This document shows, one piece after another, positions 43,210 to 51,236 of a DNA stretch of 64,000 nucleotides. Both the position numbers and the translations under genes were made by a program. How positions within the stretch are numbered: the stretch's first letter is position 1; the number at the start of each line of letters is the position of its first letter. A model generated the notes under the pieces. That model saw nothing but the letters and a program-made list of their open reading frames with translations. It did not search any database and had not been told where the DNA came from. The stretch is from Nocardioides seonyuensis (GTDB taxonomy: Bacteria > Actinomycetota > Actinomycetes > Propionibacteriales > Nocardioidaceae): NCBI RefSeq assembly GCF_004683965.1, contig NZ_CP038436.1:2108001-2172000 (forward strand). Direction: 5' to 3'.

Positions 43210-44000
43210 GTGGCTGCTCCGGCGAGGCACTCCCGCACGACGCCGGCGAGGGTGGCGGGATCGCCGAACGTGACGAGCCGCGCGCCACCGGCTCGTCGTA
43301 CGACATCGGCGAGACGTTGGAGCGGCTCGGCGAGGTAGTGGAGTCCCGAGGCCGCATCGGCCAGCGCGGCCAGGGCGTCGATGGTCTCGAGGGGCTCGAG
43401 CCGTGGCTCGCCGCAGTGGCCAGGGTCGTGCTGCAGGACGAGCAGGGCCGCGAGCGGGCAGGCGCTGTCACTGGCCGGCTGGAGGCCGAGCGCGCTGGGT
43501 GCGGCCAGGTCCTCGGCGCGCCCGGTGCTCGCAGGGACCGGGTCGAGGGCGGGCAGGACGAGGCCGTCGGCGGTGATGCCGGTCGTGGCGGAGGCCAGGT
43601 GTGCGAGGCCGTCGCCGAACGCCGTCGCGGACACGGTGCGGTTGCCGCGGAGCTCGACGAGCACCGCCGCGGCGCGGGTCGCGGGATCCACGACGGCGAC
43701 GGCGTCGAGCATCACCAGCTCGCCCGAACGCGCGGCCATCGCGGTCCTCATCACCGTCGTCGACAGGGCATGGACAGCCTGGCGGACGGTCAGGGCGACG
43801 ACGTCGGCCTGGCCGCGCTCGCCGACGGCGACGGTCAGGACCGGCGCCACGGGGAGCGGCCCGGACGCGCTGGCCTCACCCGTCAGCGCGTCGCGCCAGG
43901 CATCGCGGACCGCGCTCGCGAGGTCTTCCCCGGCCACGGCGAGCGGCACCACCACGCCGAGTGTCTCGACGTGCAGGAGGGTGACGGGGGCGCCTGGCAC
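43206..44000 (-). CDS. degenerate HPr kinase-like protein
   Basis: This 264-residue protein aligns by position and gene order with HprK-related kinases of PqqD/NTase loci, but I see no P-loop (GxxxxGKS). The region expected to hold it reads AVLVELRGNRTVSATAF. A C-terminal Asp/His pattern (QHDPGHCGEPRLEPLE) is also atypical. It may be a non-catalytic partner of the downstream fusion protein, or unrelated to HprK. GTG 44000 is used. It is divergent from vanZ. Confidence 0.5.
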   Translation of the reverse strand: MPGAPVTLLHVETLGVVVPLAVAGEDLASAVRDAWRDALTGEASASGPLPVAPVLTVAVGERGQADVVALTVRQAVHALSTTVMRTAMAARSGELVMLDAVAVVDPATRAAAVLVELRGNRTVSATAFGDGLAHLASATTGITADGLVLPALDPVPASTGRAEDLAAPSALGLQPASDSACPLAALLVLQHDPGHCGEPRLEPLETIDALAALADAASGLHYLAEPLQRLADVVRRAGGARLVTFGDPATLAGVVRECLAGAAT

Positions 44001-44073
44001 GCGGGCAGCATAGGGGAGATCGCAGCCCCCACCACCGGGTCTCGGCTGGGGGTGGGTCTGTCACACTTCCGCC

Positions 44074-44511
44074 GTGCCCGACCGTCTTCGCAGCCGTCAC
44101 GCGGCCGCGCTGGGCGCCTACCTGCTGTTCCTGGCGTTCGTGCTCGGCCAGCGTGACGCGAGCCTTGCCGCCTGGGTGATCCGCCAGACCGGCCGGGTGG
44201 TCCGACTGCTAGGGCCTGACTGGCTGGGCACCCCGGTCCGCGTGGAGTTCCTCCTCAATGTGGCGATGATCGTGCCGGCCGCGTTCCTGGTGGCGATGCT
44301 CTTCCCACGCCACCCGTGGGCCAACTGGGTGGTCTACGGGTTCGTGGCCGCCGGCCTCGTCGAGGGGTTCCAGGGGCTCTTCAGGCCGCTGCGCTCGGCC
44401 CAGTTCGTCGACGTGGTCGCCAACACGACCGGTGTGCTCCTCGGCGTCATCCTGGCGCTGGTGGTGCTGCGCCGGACCGCGGACAGCGAGGAATCTCGCC
44501 CGCCGATGTGA
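44074..44511 (+). CDS. VanZ-family membrane protein
   Basis: This 145-residue protein has about four helices (AALGAYLLFLAFVLG, VEFLLNVAMIVPAAFLVAML, WVVYGFVAAGLVEGFQ, VVANTTGVLLGVILALVVL). The motif NVAMIVPAAFL plus EGFQGLFRPLRSAQFVDVVANTTG, a long-conserved VanZ pattern, is clear. VanZ-like proteins occur in teicoplanin resistance and in exopolysaccharide loci; the latter fits here. The GTG start lacks a strong ribosome site. Confidence 0.82.
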   Translation: MPDRLRSRHAAALGAYLLFLAFVLGQRDASLAAWVIRQTGRVVRLLGPDWLGTPVRVEFLLNVAMIVPAAFLVAMLFPRHPWANWVVYGFVAAGLVEGFQGLFRPLRSAQFVDVVANTTGVLLGVILALVVLRRTADSEESRPPM

Positions 44512-44635
44512 CGTGTAACTCTGTTTCAACGGAATTGCAACTGTGCGTTCACATGGTGACCCTCCTCTATCCATGCTAGGCAAAATCTGCTCTGATCCTG
44601 TGTCAGGTCGGTGAATCTTCTGTGGAGGGCAGAGG
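44512..44635 (+). promoter_or_regulatory. AT-richer promoter region of the polysaccharide operon
   Basis: The 124 bases between vanZ and the CapD-like gene are clearly richer in A and T than the flanks. TTGCAA, TTCACA and TATCCATGCTAGGCAAAATC provide several -35/-10-like pairs, none decisive. This is the most likely start of transcription for the forward polysaccharide genes. Confidence 0.35.
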
Positions 44636-46585
44636 GTGATCGGCCTTCCCGACGGGTTCGCCCAGCGGGAGCTTCACGGCTTGGGGAGAGCTATGACCAG
44701 GGAGGATCTGCAACGGCGTGTCCGGGCACGCCGACCAGTCACACTGATGGCGTTCGACGCCGGCGCGCTCGTGGTGGCCTACGCGATCAGCGTGGTGCTC
44801 CGCTACGACGAGGCGGCCACCGCGACCGTCTGGGCCTACGCCGCGGCAGTGACCGTGGGGGCGGTGCTGCTGCAGTGGACCATCGGTCTGCTGCGGGGCT
44901 CCTACCTCGGCCGTGTGGGTGTGGCCACCATCGAGGAGACGATGTCGCTGGGCCTGGCGGCCGCCGGTGCCGGCTTCATCGTCTTCGTCGCCAACGCACT
45001 GACCCACCCCCACTGGATCGCGCGCAGCATCCCGCCGTCGGCGACGTTCCTCGGCCTCTTCATGATGCTGACGGCGCGAGCCGCCTGGCGCTACTACGCC
45101 GACCAGGTCCAGACGGTCGACGACGCCGCCGCGAAGCGTGCCGTCGTGGTCGGTGCCGGGTTCACCGGCACCAGGCTCGCCCGGTCGATGCTCATGTCGC
45201 CGGAGGCCGGCATGGTCCCCGTGGCGTTCCTCGACGACGACGGGTGGAAGCGTCAGCGCCGCCACTTCGGAGTGCCCGTGATGGGGCGGGTCCGACACCT
45301 CGAGCGGGTGGTGGAGCAGACCGAGGCCGACGTCGTCGTGGTCGCCATCCCGAGCGCCTCCAAGGGGCTGATCAAGTCCCTGGCCGAGGCCGCCAACCGG
45401 GTCGGCGTCACCTTGAAGGTCCTGCCGCCCTTCGCCGAGACGTTCGCCTCTCAGGCCGACGTCCGCGACGTCCGCGACGTCAACATGTGCGACATCCTCG
45501 GGCGTGCCGCGGTCGAGACCGACCTCGAGTCCATCGCCCACTACGTCACCGGCAAGCGGGTGCTCGTCACGGGCGCGGGCGGGTCGATCGGCTCCGAGCT
45601 GTGCCGCCAGCTCGACAAGTTCGGGCCGGCCGAGCTGATCATGCTCGACCGCGACGAGTCCGCGCTCCACTCCGTGCAGCTGTCGCTGCGCGGGCAGGCC
45701 CTCCTCGACAGCAAGGAGGTCGTGCTCAACGACATCCGTGACGAGGCGGCGCTGCGCGAGATCTTCCACGACCGTCGCCCCGAGGTCGTCTTCCACGCGG
45801 CCGCCCTCAAGCACCTGCCGATGCTCGAGCAGTATCCCCACGAGGCGATGAAGACCAACGTGCTCGGCACGGCCAACGTCCTGCAGGCCTCGGCCGAGGT
45901 CGGCGTCCAGCACTTCGTCAACATCTCCACCGACAAGGCGGCCGACCCGACGAGCGTGCTCGGCTACTCCAAGCGGGTCGCCGAGCGGCTCACCGCCGCG
46001 ATGGCCCAGCAGACCGACGGCTCCTACCTCAGCGTCCGCTTCGGCAACGTGCTCGGCAGCCGGGGGTCGGTCCTGCACGCGTTCACCGCCCAGATCGCTG
46101 CCGGCGGACCGGTCACGGTCACCCACCCCGACATCACCCGCTACTTCATGACCGTCGAGGAGGCCGTGCAGCTGGTGATCCAGGCCGGTGCGCTGGGCAA
46201 GGACGGCGAGGTGCTCATCCTCGACATGGGCACCCCCGTCAAGATCGACGACGTCGCGAGGCAGCTGATCGCCCAGTCCGGCAAGAAGATCGAGATCGTC
46301 TACACCGGTCTGCGCGAGGGCGAGAAGCTCCACGAGCAGCTCTTCGGTGGCGCAGAGGGCGACGAGCGCTCCAGGCACCCGATGATCTCCCACGCGTCGG
46401 TGCCCGCCCTCTCGCCAGACGTCGTGCGCGCCTACGACGTGCGCGTGAGCTGTGCGGGGATGCTCCAGGCTTTCGAGGACTGGGTGCGGCTCCCCGACCC
46501 GAGCGACGTTGCTGAGACGACTGCGGGGGTCAAGGTCCGCGTGGGATCGTTCGACCCAGACCTGCCCGCACCTCGCGCCCGATGA
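44636..46585 (+). CDS. membrane CapD/WbpM-type nucleotide-sugar 4,6-dehydratase
   Basis: This 649-residue protein has four N-terminal helices (LMAFDAGALVVAYAISVVL onward), a first Rossmann domain (VVVGAGFTGTRLARSM) and a catalytic SDR domain (VLVTGAGGSIGSELCRQL). It should convert UDP-GlcNAc to a 4-keto-6-deoxy sugar. The active-site segment reads PTSVLGYSKRVAE; WbpM and CapE have Met at the Leu position, and classical SDRs have Tyr. GTG 44636 has GGAGGG six bases upstream; ATG 44693 with GGGGAGAG is an equally good start that removes 19 residues. It is the first gene of a seven-gene-plus forward run. Confidence 0.9.
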   Translation: MIGLPDGFAQRELHGLGRAMTREDLQRRVRARRPVTLMAFDAGALVVAYAISVVLRYDEAATATVWAYAAAVTVGAVLLQWTIGLLRGSYLGRVGVATIEETMSLGLAAAGAGFIVFVANALTHPHWIARSIPPSATFLGLFMMLTARAAWRYYADQVQTVDDAAAKRAVVVGAGFTGTRLARSMLMSPEAGMVPVAFLDDDGWKRQRRHFGVPVMGRVRHLERVVEQTEADVVVVAIPSASKGLIKSLAEAANRVGVTLKVLPPFAETFASQADVRDVRDVNMCDILGRAAVETDLESIAHYVTGKRVLVTGAGGSIGSELCRQLDKFGPAELIMLDRDESALHSVQLSLRGQALLDSKEVVLNDIRDEAALREIFHDRRPEVVFHAAALKHLPMLEQYPHEAMKTNVLGTANVLQASAEVGVQHFVNISTDKAADPTSVLGYSKRVAERLTAAMAQQTDGSYLSVRFGNVLGSRGSVLHAFTAQIAAGGPVTVTHPDITRYFMTVEEAVQLVIQAGALGKDGEVLILDMGTPVKIDDVARQLIAQSGKKIEIVYTGLREGEKLHEQLFGGAEGDERSRHPMISHASVPALSPDVVRAYDVRVSCAGMLQAFEDWVRLPDPSDVAETTAGVKVRVGSFDPDLPAPRAR

Positions 46586-46601
46586 ACGGAGACACCACGA
46601 C

Positions 46602-47621
46602 GTGACGACCACCGTCAGCCCGGAGGCCACCGTCCTTGTGACCGGGGGCACCGGCTCCTTCGGTCACACAATGGTGCGGAGGCTTCTCCACGCCGGCATC
46701 CGCGAGGTCCGCGTCTTCAGCCGCGACGAGCTCAAGCAGCACGACATGCGCCGCGCCCTCGACGACGACCGGGTGCGGTTCTACATCGGCGACGTGCGTG
46801 ACTACGACAGCGTCGACCGTGCCACCCGCGGGGTGGACCACGTCTTCCACGCCGCCGCGCTCAAGCAGGTGCCGAGCTGCGAGTTCTTCCCGCTCGAGGC
46901 GGTGCGCACCAACGTGATGGGCAGTGCCAACGTGATCGAGGCGAGCAACGCCAACGGCGTCCGCTCGGTCGTCTGCCTCGGCACCGACAAGGCCGCCTAT
47001 CCCGTCAACGCCATGGGCATGTCCAAGGCGATGATGGAGAAGGTCGCCCAGGCCTTCGCCCGCAACAACCCCACCGCCAACACCGTGGTCTCGACGGTGC
47101 GCTACGGCAACGTGATGATGTCGCGCGGGTCCGTGATCCCGCTCTTCGTCGACCAGCTCAAGGCCGGTCGGCCGCTGACCGTCACCGACCCCGGCATGAC
47201 CAGGTTCCTGATGTCGCTGGAGGAGGCGGTGCTGCTCGTCGAGCACGCCTTCGTCAACGCTGCGCCGGGCGACCTCTTCATCCGCAAGGCCCCGGCGTGC
47301 ACGATCGAGGTGCTGGCCCAGGCCGTCGCCAAGGCCATGGGGACCGCCGCCGACATTCGAGTCATCGGCACCCGTCACGGCGAGAAGCTCTACGAGACCC
47401 TCGCGACGCGCGAGGAGCTGGTCCGCAGCACCGACCAGGGCGACTACTTCCGGGTCGCCGTCGACGCGCGCGACCTCAACTACGGCGAGTACTTCGACGA
47501 GGGCGAGCGGCAGGAGTCCGAGGTCGACGACTACCACTCCCACAACACCGAGCGTCTCGACATCGACGGTGTGGTCGACGTGCTGAACGCGCTGCCACAG
47601 TTCCGTGCACTGATCGGCTGA
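46602..47621 (+). CDS. capE: UDP-GlcNAc 4,6-dehydratase (5-inverting), CapE/FnlA type
   Basis: This 339-residue soluble SDR has TGGTGSFGHTMVRRLL, VFSRDELKQHDMR, HAAALKQVPSCEFFP and the active-site motif GTDKAAYPVNAMGMSKAMME with the catalytic Met-x-x-x-Lys of CapE. CapE converts UDP-GlcNAc to the 4-keto-6-deoxy-arabino product, the first step toward UDP-L-FucNAc; CapF and CapG homologues occur at 52029 and 54148. GTG 46602 has GGAG about 10 bases upstream. Confidence 0.93.
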   Translation: MTTTVSPEATVLVTGGTGSFGHTMVRRLLHAGIREVRVFSRDELKQHDMRRALDDDRVRFYIGDVRDYDSVDRATRGVDHVFHAAALKQVPSCEFFPLEAVRTNVMGSANVIEASNANGVRSVVCLGTDKAAYPVNAMGMSKAMMEKVAQAFARNNPTANTVVSTVRYGNVMMSRGSVIPLFVDQLKAGRPLTVTDPGMTRFLMSLEEAVLLVEHAFVNAAPGDLFIRKAPACTIEVLAQAVAKAMGTAADIRVIGTRHGEKLYETLATREELVRSTDQGDYFRVAVDARDLNYGEYFDEGERQESEVDDYHSHNTERLDIDGVVDVLNALPQFRALIG

Positions 47622-47625
47622 GCGC

Positions 47626-48861
47626 GTGCGCGTCGGCTTCGTCAGCCAGTACTTCCCGCCAGAGCCCGGAGCCGCGGCGCATCCCGGAGTCGTGGCGAGC
47701 GCGCTCGCTCGTCGCGGCCACGACGTCCAGGTCCTGACAGGGTTCCCGAGCTACCCCCACGGGGTGGTCTACGACGGCTACCGACAGCAGTCGCGCATGC
47801 GGGACGAAGTGGACGGGCTCTCGGTGCTACGAGTGCCCTACTACCTCAGCCACGACCAGTCCGGGGCCAGGCGTGCGCTGAGCATGCTGACCTTCGGGGC
47901 CTCTGCGACATTGCAGACGGGCTCACTGCGCGACGCCGACGTCCTGCTCGTCTATGCAAGCCCCGCGACCACCACCATCCCCGCCATGGCCCTGCGGGCG
48001 GTCGGCCGAGTCCCCTACGTCCTCTACATCCAGGACCTCTGGCCAGACACCGTGATGGAGAGCGGGATGCTCGCGGGCAGCCCGGGCGCTCGTCAGCGTG
48101 TCGAACGGGTCCTCGAGCGCGCCTGCGCGCGCACCTACCGTTCAGCTGAGCGGATCGTGGTCATCAGTGAAGGGATCAGGAGCATCCTCGCGGAGCGGGG
48201 AGTCCCCGAGGAGAAGCTCGTCGTCGTACCCAACTGGGTCGACGAGTCGGTCTTCGCCCCCGCCGCGCCGGACCCCGAGCTGGCTCGTCAGTTCTCGGGC
48301 CACGCCCTGACGGTGATGTACGCCGGCGGCATCGGCGAGCTGCAGGGGCTGCACCACGCCGTGCAGGCAGTGGAGTCGCTCCCCTCCGACTCCGGCATCC
48401 ACCTCGCAGTCCTCGGGGAGGGTGTGGCCAAGCAGGGGCTCGTCGACCGCGTGCGCGAGCTCGGCCTGGGCGACCGCGTCTCGTTCCATCCCGGCCGGTC
48501 GCTGGCCGACATGCCCGCCACCATCGCGGCCGCCGACGTCCAGCTCGTCAGCCTCCTGGACCGTCCGCTCTTCCACGGCACGATCCCCAGCAAGGTGCAG
48601 GCTTCGCTCGCGGTGGGCTCGCCTGTGCTGGTGAGTGCTCCGGGAGATGCGGCGAGGCTGGTGACCGGGGCCGGGTGCGGGTTGGCGGTCCCGCCCGAGT
48701 CGCCCGACGAGCTGGCGGCGGCGATGGTGGCCCTGCGTGACCTGGGGCCCCAGGAGCGCGCCGCGATGGGGCAGAAGGGTCGCGACTTCTACGTCGGCAA
48801 CCTGAGCGAGCGCTCCGGGGCGATGGCGCTGGAGCAGGCCCTGGAGGCGGCGACCGGATGA
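47626..48861 (+). CDS. family 4 glycosyltransferase, WbuB-like
   Basis: This 411-residue GT-B enzyme has the N-terminal segment SQYFPPEPGAAAHPGVVASA (typical of WbuB-like L-FucNAc transferases), GYPxYP-type FPSYPHGVVYDGYR, and the donor site MYAGGIGELQGLHHAVQAV with SKVQASLAVGSPVLVSAPG. It probably adds L-FucNAc from the UDP-sugar made by CapEFG. GTG 47626 lies 4 bases after capE, and the stop overlaps the next start in ATGA. Confidence 0.88.
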   Translation: MRVGFVSQYFPPEPGAAAHPGVVASALARRGHDVQVLTGFPSYPHGVVYDGYRQQSRMRDEVDGLSVLRVPYYLSHDQSGARRALSMLTFGASATLQTGSLRDADVLLVYASPATTTIPAMALRAVGRVPYVLYIQDLWPDTVMESGMLAGSPGARQRVERVLERACARTYRSAERIVVISEGIRSILAERGVPEEKLVVVPNWVDESVFAPAAPDPELARQFSGHALTVMYAGGIGELQGLHHAVQAVESLPSDSGIHLAVLGEGVAKQGLVDRVRELGLGDRVSFHPGRSLADMPATIAAADVQLVSLLDRPLFHGTIPSKVQASLAVGSPVLVSAPGDAARLVTGAGCGLAVPPESPDELAAAMVALRDLGPQERAAMGQKGRDFYVGNLSERSGAMALEQALEAATG

Positions 48862-49811
48862 GGGTCGCGGTGGTCGGAGCCAGCGGGTTCGTCGGCTCCG
48901 CGGTGACGCGGGCGTGCGAGTCGGGCGGGCACGAGGTGATCGCTGTGAGCGCGCCACGAGTGTTCAGCAACGCCACGAGCAGCGACGACCTCGAGGCCGA
49001 GCTCGCTGGGCTCCACGACGAGGTGGCGCGCACGGCCGACCAGCTCGCCGGGTCCGACGTCGTCGTCAATGCAGCAGGGCTGGCCGACGCCCTCTCGGGC
49101 GACCGTGCCGCGTTGTTCGGGGCCAACGCCCTCGTCCCGCGACTGCTCGGCGCGGCCTGTGACGCCGCAGGCTGCGGACGTCTGGTCCACGTGAGCTCGG
49201 CGGCCGTGCAGGGTCGTCGCGCCCGGCTCGACGAGTCCGAGGCCTACGATCCGTTCAGCCCCTACGCGGAGTCCAAGATCCTCGGTGAGCAGGCCGCACT
49301 CGCGTCGCATCGGGCCGTGGTCTACCGGCCGACGTCGGTGCACGGGCCCACCCGGCCTGTCACCGAGAGGCTCGCCGGCCTGGCGCGGGGACCGATCTCG
49401 TCGTACGCCGGTGACGGCTCGCTGCCCACGCCACAGATCCTCGACTCCTCGGTCGGGTCTGCGGTGCGCTTCCTGGTCGAGCAGCCGACCGTGCCACGCA
49501 TCGTCATGCATCCCTGGGAGGGGATGACCACGCGCTCGCTGCTCGAGGCGCTGGGTGCAGGTCGCCGTCCGCGCCACATTCCGTCACCGCTGGCCAGGGC
49601 AGCGGTGAGCACGCTCGCGAGGGCGGCGACGCTGCGTCCCGGTGCGCAGGGCCTGGCTCGGCGACTGGAGATGCTGTGGTTCGGACAGGCGCAGGACGAG
49701 TCGTGGCTCAGCGCGGCGGGGTGGACCGGCTCTGCGACCCCCGACGACTGGGCTGACCTCGGACGTCGCCTGTCCGCTCAGGCCTCGGCGCCGACGACCT
49801 CGACCTCGTAG
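48858..49811 (+). CDS. NAD-dependent sugar epimerase/dehydratase
   Basis: This 317-residue extended SDR has VAVVGASGFVGSAVTRACES (Rossmann) and SPYAESKILGEQAALAS, including the Tyr-x-x-x-Lys pair. It overlaps the glycosyltransferase by 4 bases. The C-terminal part (TRSLLEALGAGRRPRHIP) is like UDP-glucose 4-epimerases. The substrate is unknown; a sugar for the polysaccharide is likely. Its last 34 bases overlap the convergent formyltransferase. Confidence 0.85.
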   Translation: MRVAVVGASGFVGSAVTRACESGGHEVIAVSAPRVFSNATSSDDLEAELAGLHDEVARTADQLAGSDVVVNAAGLADALSGDRAALFGANALVPRLLGAACDAAGCGRLVHVSSAAVQGRRARLDESEAYDPFSPYAESKILGEQAALASHRAVVYRPTSVHGPTRPVTERLAGLARGPISSYAGDGSLPTPQILDSSVGSAVRFLVEQPTVPRIVMHPWEGMTTRSLLEALGAGRRPRHIPSPLARAAVSTLARAATLRPGAQGLARRLEMLWFGQAQDESWLSAAGWTGSATPDDWADLGRRLSAQASAPTTSTS

Positions 49812-50641
49812 TCCGTGGCCCAGTAGGTCCCGTCGACCGCGTGCACCGGGTACGACGGCTGGCCCACCGAGGGCGCGGCTGCACTGCCGGCCCAGATCCG
49901 CACGGTCTGCTCATCCTGGGTGACGAAGGCACCGGGGTAGGGCCGGGTCAGCGCGCGCACCATGCGCTCGATCTTGGCCACGGTCATCGTGTCGGGGTGG
50001 AGCTCCCCGTCTGCGGGGGTGCGGCCGGGCCACTCCGTGGCGAGCGAGTGGTCCTGGGGTGCCGGCGTGATCTCGCCGCGTGCCAGTGGTGGATGGACCT
50101 CACGGATCAACGTCCGGTGGGCGGCGGCGACCTTGTCGTAGAGCGTGGTGGACGTCTCGGTGGGTGTGATCGGGATCCGCACCTGGCCCAGCAGCGGGCC
50201 GGTGTCGACGCCCTCGTCGAGCTGGAACATCGACACCCCGGTCTCGTCGAGGCCCTTGATGATCGCCCACGGGACGGACGCGCGGCCGCGTCCCACCGGC
50301 AGGAGTGTCGGGTGCATCCCGATCACGCCGTTCCTGGTCGCGGTGAGCACGTCGGGGCCGGCGATCTGGCTCCAGCCGATGATGTAGAGCCAGTCGAGGT
50401 CGGCGGCCTTGATGGAGCCCACTGCGTCGGCGTCGTTGACGTGGCGGAACTTCGTCACCGGCACGCCCGTGCGGGCGCCGACGTCGTCGAGGTAGATGCG
50501 ACCGGACTTCTTCACCGACTGGTCGTCGTGGAGGGTGCCGAGGTAGACGAGGTCGCCCGCGGTTCCCTCACGGCCCAGTGCCTCGAGCTCCTCGATGCAT
50601 GACAGTCCCAGCTGGACACAGGTGATGAAGCCGAATCGCAT
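49778..50641 (-). CDS. sugar N-formyltransferase-like protein
   Basis: This 287-residue protein has the formyltransferase core: MRFGFITCVQLGLSCIEEL, then IGMHPTLLPVGRGRASVPWA (HxSLLPxxRG loop binding N10-formyl-THF) and FQLDEGVDTGPLLGQ, with catalytic His and Asp. The catalytic Asn two residues before the His is Gly here. The C-terminal domain (IERMVRALTRPYPGAFV) is like that of methionyl-tRNA and sugar formyltransferases. Position after a PIG-L deacetylase and phosphoglycosyl transferase suggests an amino-sugar substrate. Confidence 0.82.
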   Translation of the reverse strand: MRFGFITCVQLGLSCIEELEALGREGTAGDLVYLGTLHDDQSVKKSGRIYLDDVGARTGVPVTKFRHVNDADAVGSIKAADLDWLYIIGWSQIAGPDVLTATRNGVIGMHPTLLPVGRGRASVPWAIIKGLDETGVSMFQLDEGVDTGPLLGQVRIPITPTETSTTLYDKVAAAHRTLIREVHPPLARGEITPAPQDHSLATEWPGRTPADGELHPDTMTVAKIERMVRALTRPYPGAFVTQDEQTVRIWAGSAAAPSVGQPSYPVHAVDGTYWATDYEVEVVGAEA

Positions 50642-50659
50642 GGGAGTCCTCGGTCGAGA

Positions 50660-51226
50660 TCAGTAGGTGGGTGGCGGCGAGAAGAGGTAGCGCACCGTCC
50701 GGGCGATGATGGTGAGGTCGCCGAGGAGGGTGACGCGCTCGGCGTACCGGTTGTCGAAGACGGCCTTCTGCTCCTCGGTCATCCCGTCGAAGGCGTTGAC
50801 CTGGGCCAGCCCGGTCAGGCCGGGGCGGGCGTGCCAGGCGGGCCCTTCGCGACGCCGCTCGATGAGGACCTGCTGGGAGTCCAGCGGGGGTCGCGGGCCG
50901 ACGATCGACATGTCCCCGCGCAGGATGTTGAAGAGCTGGGGGAGCTCGTCGGCGTTGGTGCGTCGGGTGATGCGGCCGACGCGGGTCACCGTGGCGGTGC
51001 CCATGCCGGCGGAGGGGGCGACCTGGGTGCTGGTCGGCATGCTGCGGAACTTCATGATCACGAAAGGCTCACCGGACCGGCCGGTGCGGGGCTGGCGGTA
51101 GATCACCGGGGAGCCGTCCTCGAGGCGGATGGCCAGGCCGATCAGCGCGAGGAGGGGGCTCAGCACCACCGTGGCCGCGCCGGCGAGGACGATGTCGAGG
51201 GCGCGCTTGCCGAACCGTTCGTACAT
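50660..51226 (-). CDS. monotopic phosphoglycosyl transferase (PglC/WbaP C-terminal type)
   Basis: This 188-residue enzyme has one re-entrant membrane helix (RALDIVLAGAATVVLSPLLA) and the catalytic motif VIMKFRSM, then RTNADELPQLFNILRGDMSIVGPRPP. The Asp-Glu pair transfers a phospho-sugar to undecaprenyl phosphate, starting a repeat unit. ATG 51226 has GAGGGG five bases upstream; an adjacent GTG at 51229 is possible. Seven to ten bases separate it from the deacetylase gene upstream. Confidence 0.93.
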   Translation of the reverse strand: MYERFGKRALDIVLAGAATVVLSPLLALIGLAIRLEDGSPVIYRQPRTGRSGEPFVIMKFRSMPTSTQVAPSAGMGTATVTRVGRITRRTNADELPQLFNILRGDMSIVGPRPPLDSQQVLIERRREGPAWHARPGLTGLAQVNAFDGMTEEQKAVFDNRYAERVTLLGDLTIIARTVRYLFSPPPTY

Positions 51227-51236
51227 CACGTCCCCC

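Noticed and set aside
43206..44000. Functional HPr kinase
   Set aside because: No P-loop or HprK signature was found; it is reported only as a degenerate relative at reduced confidence.
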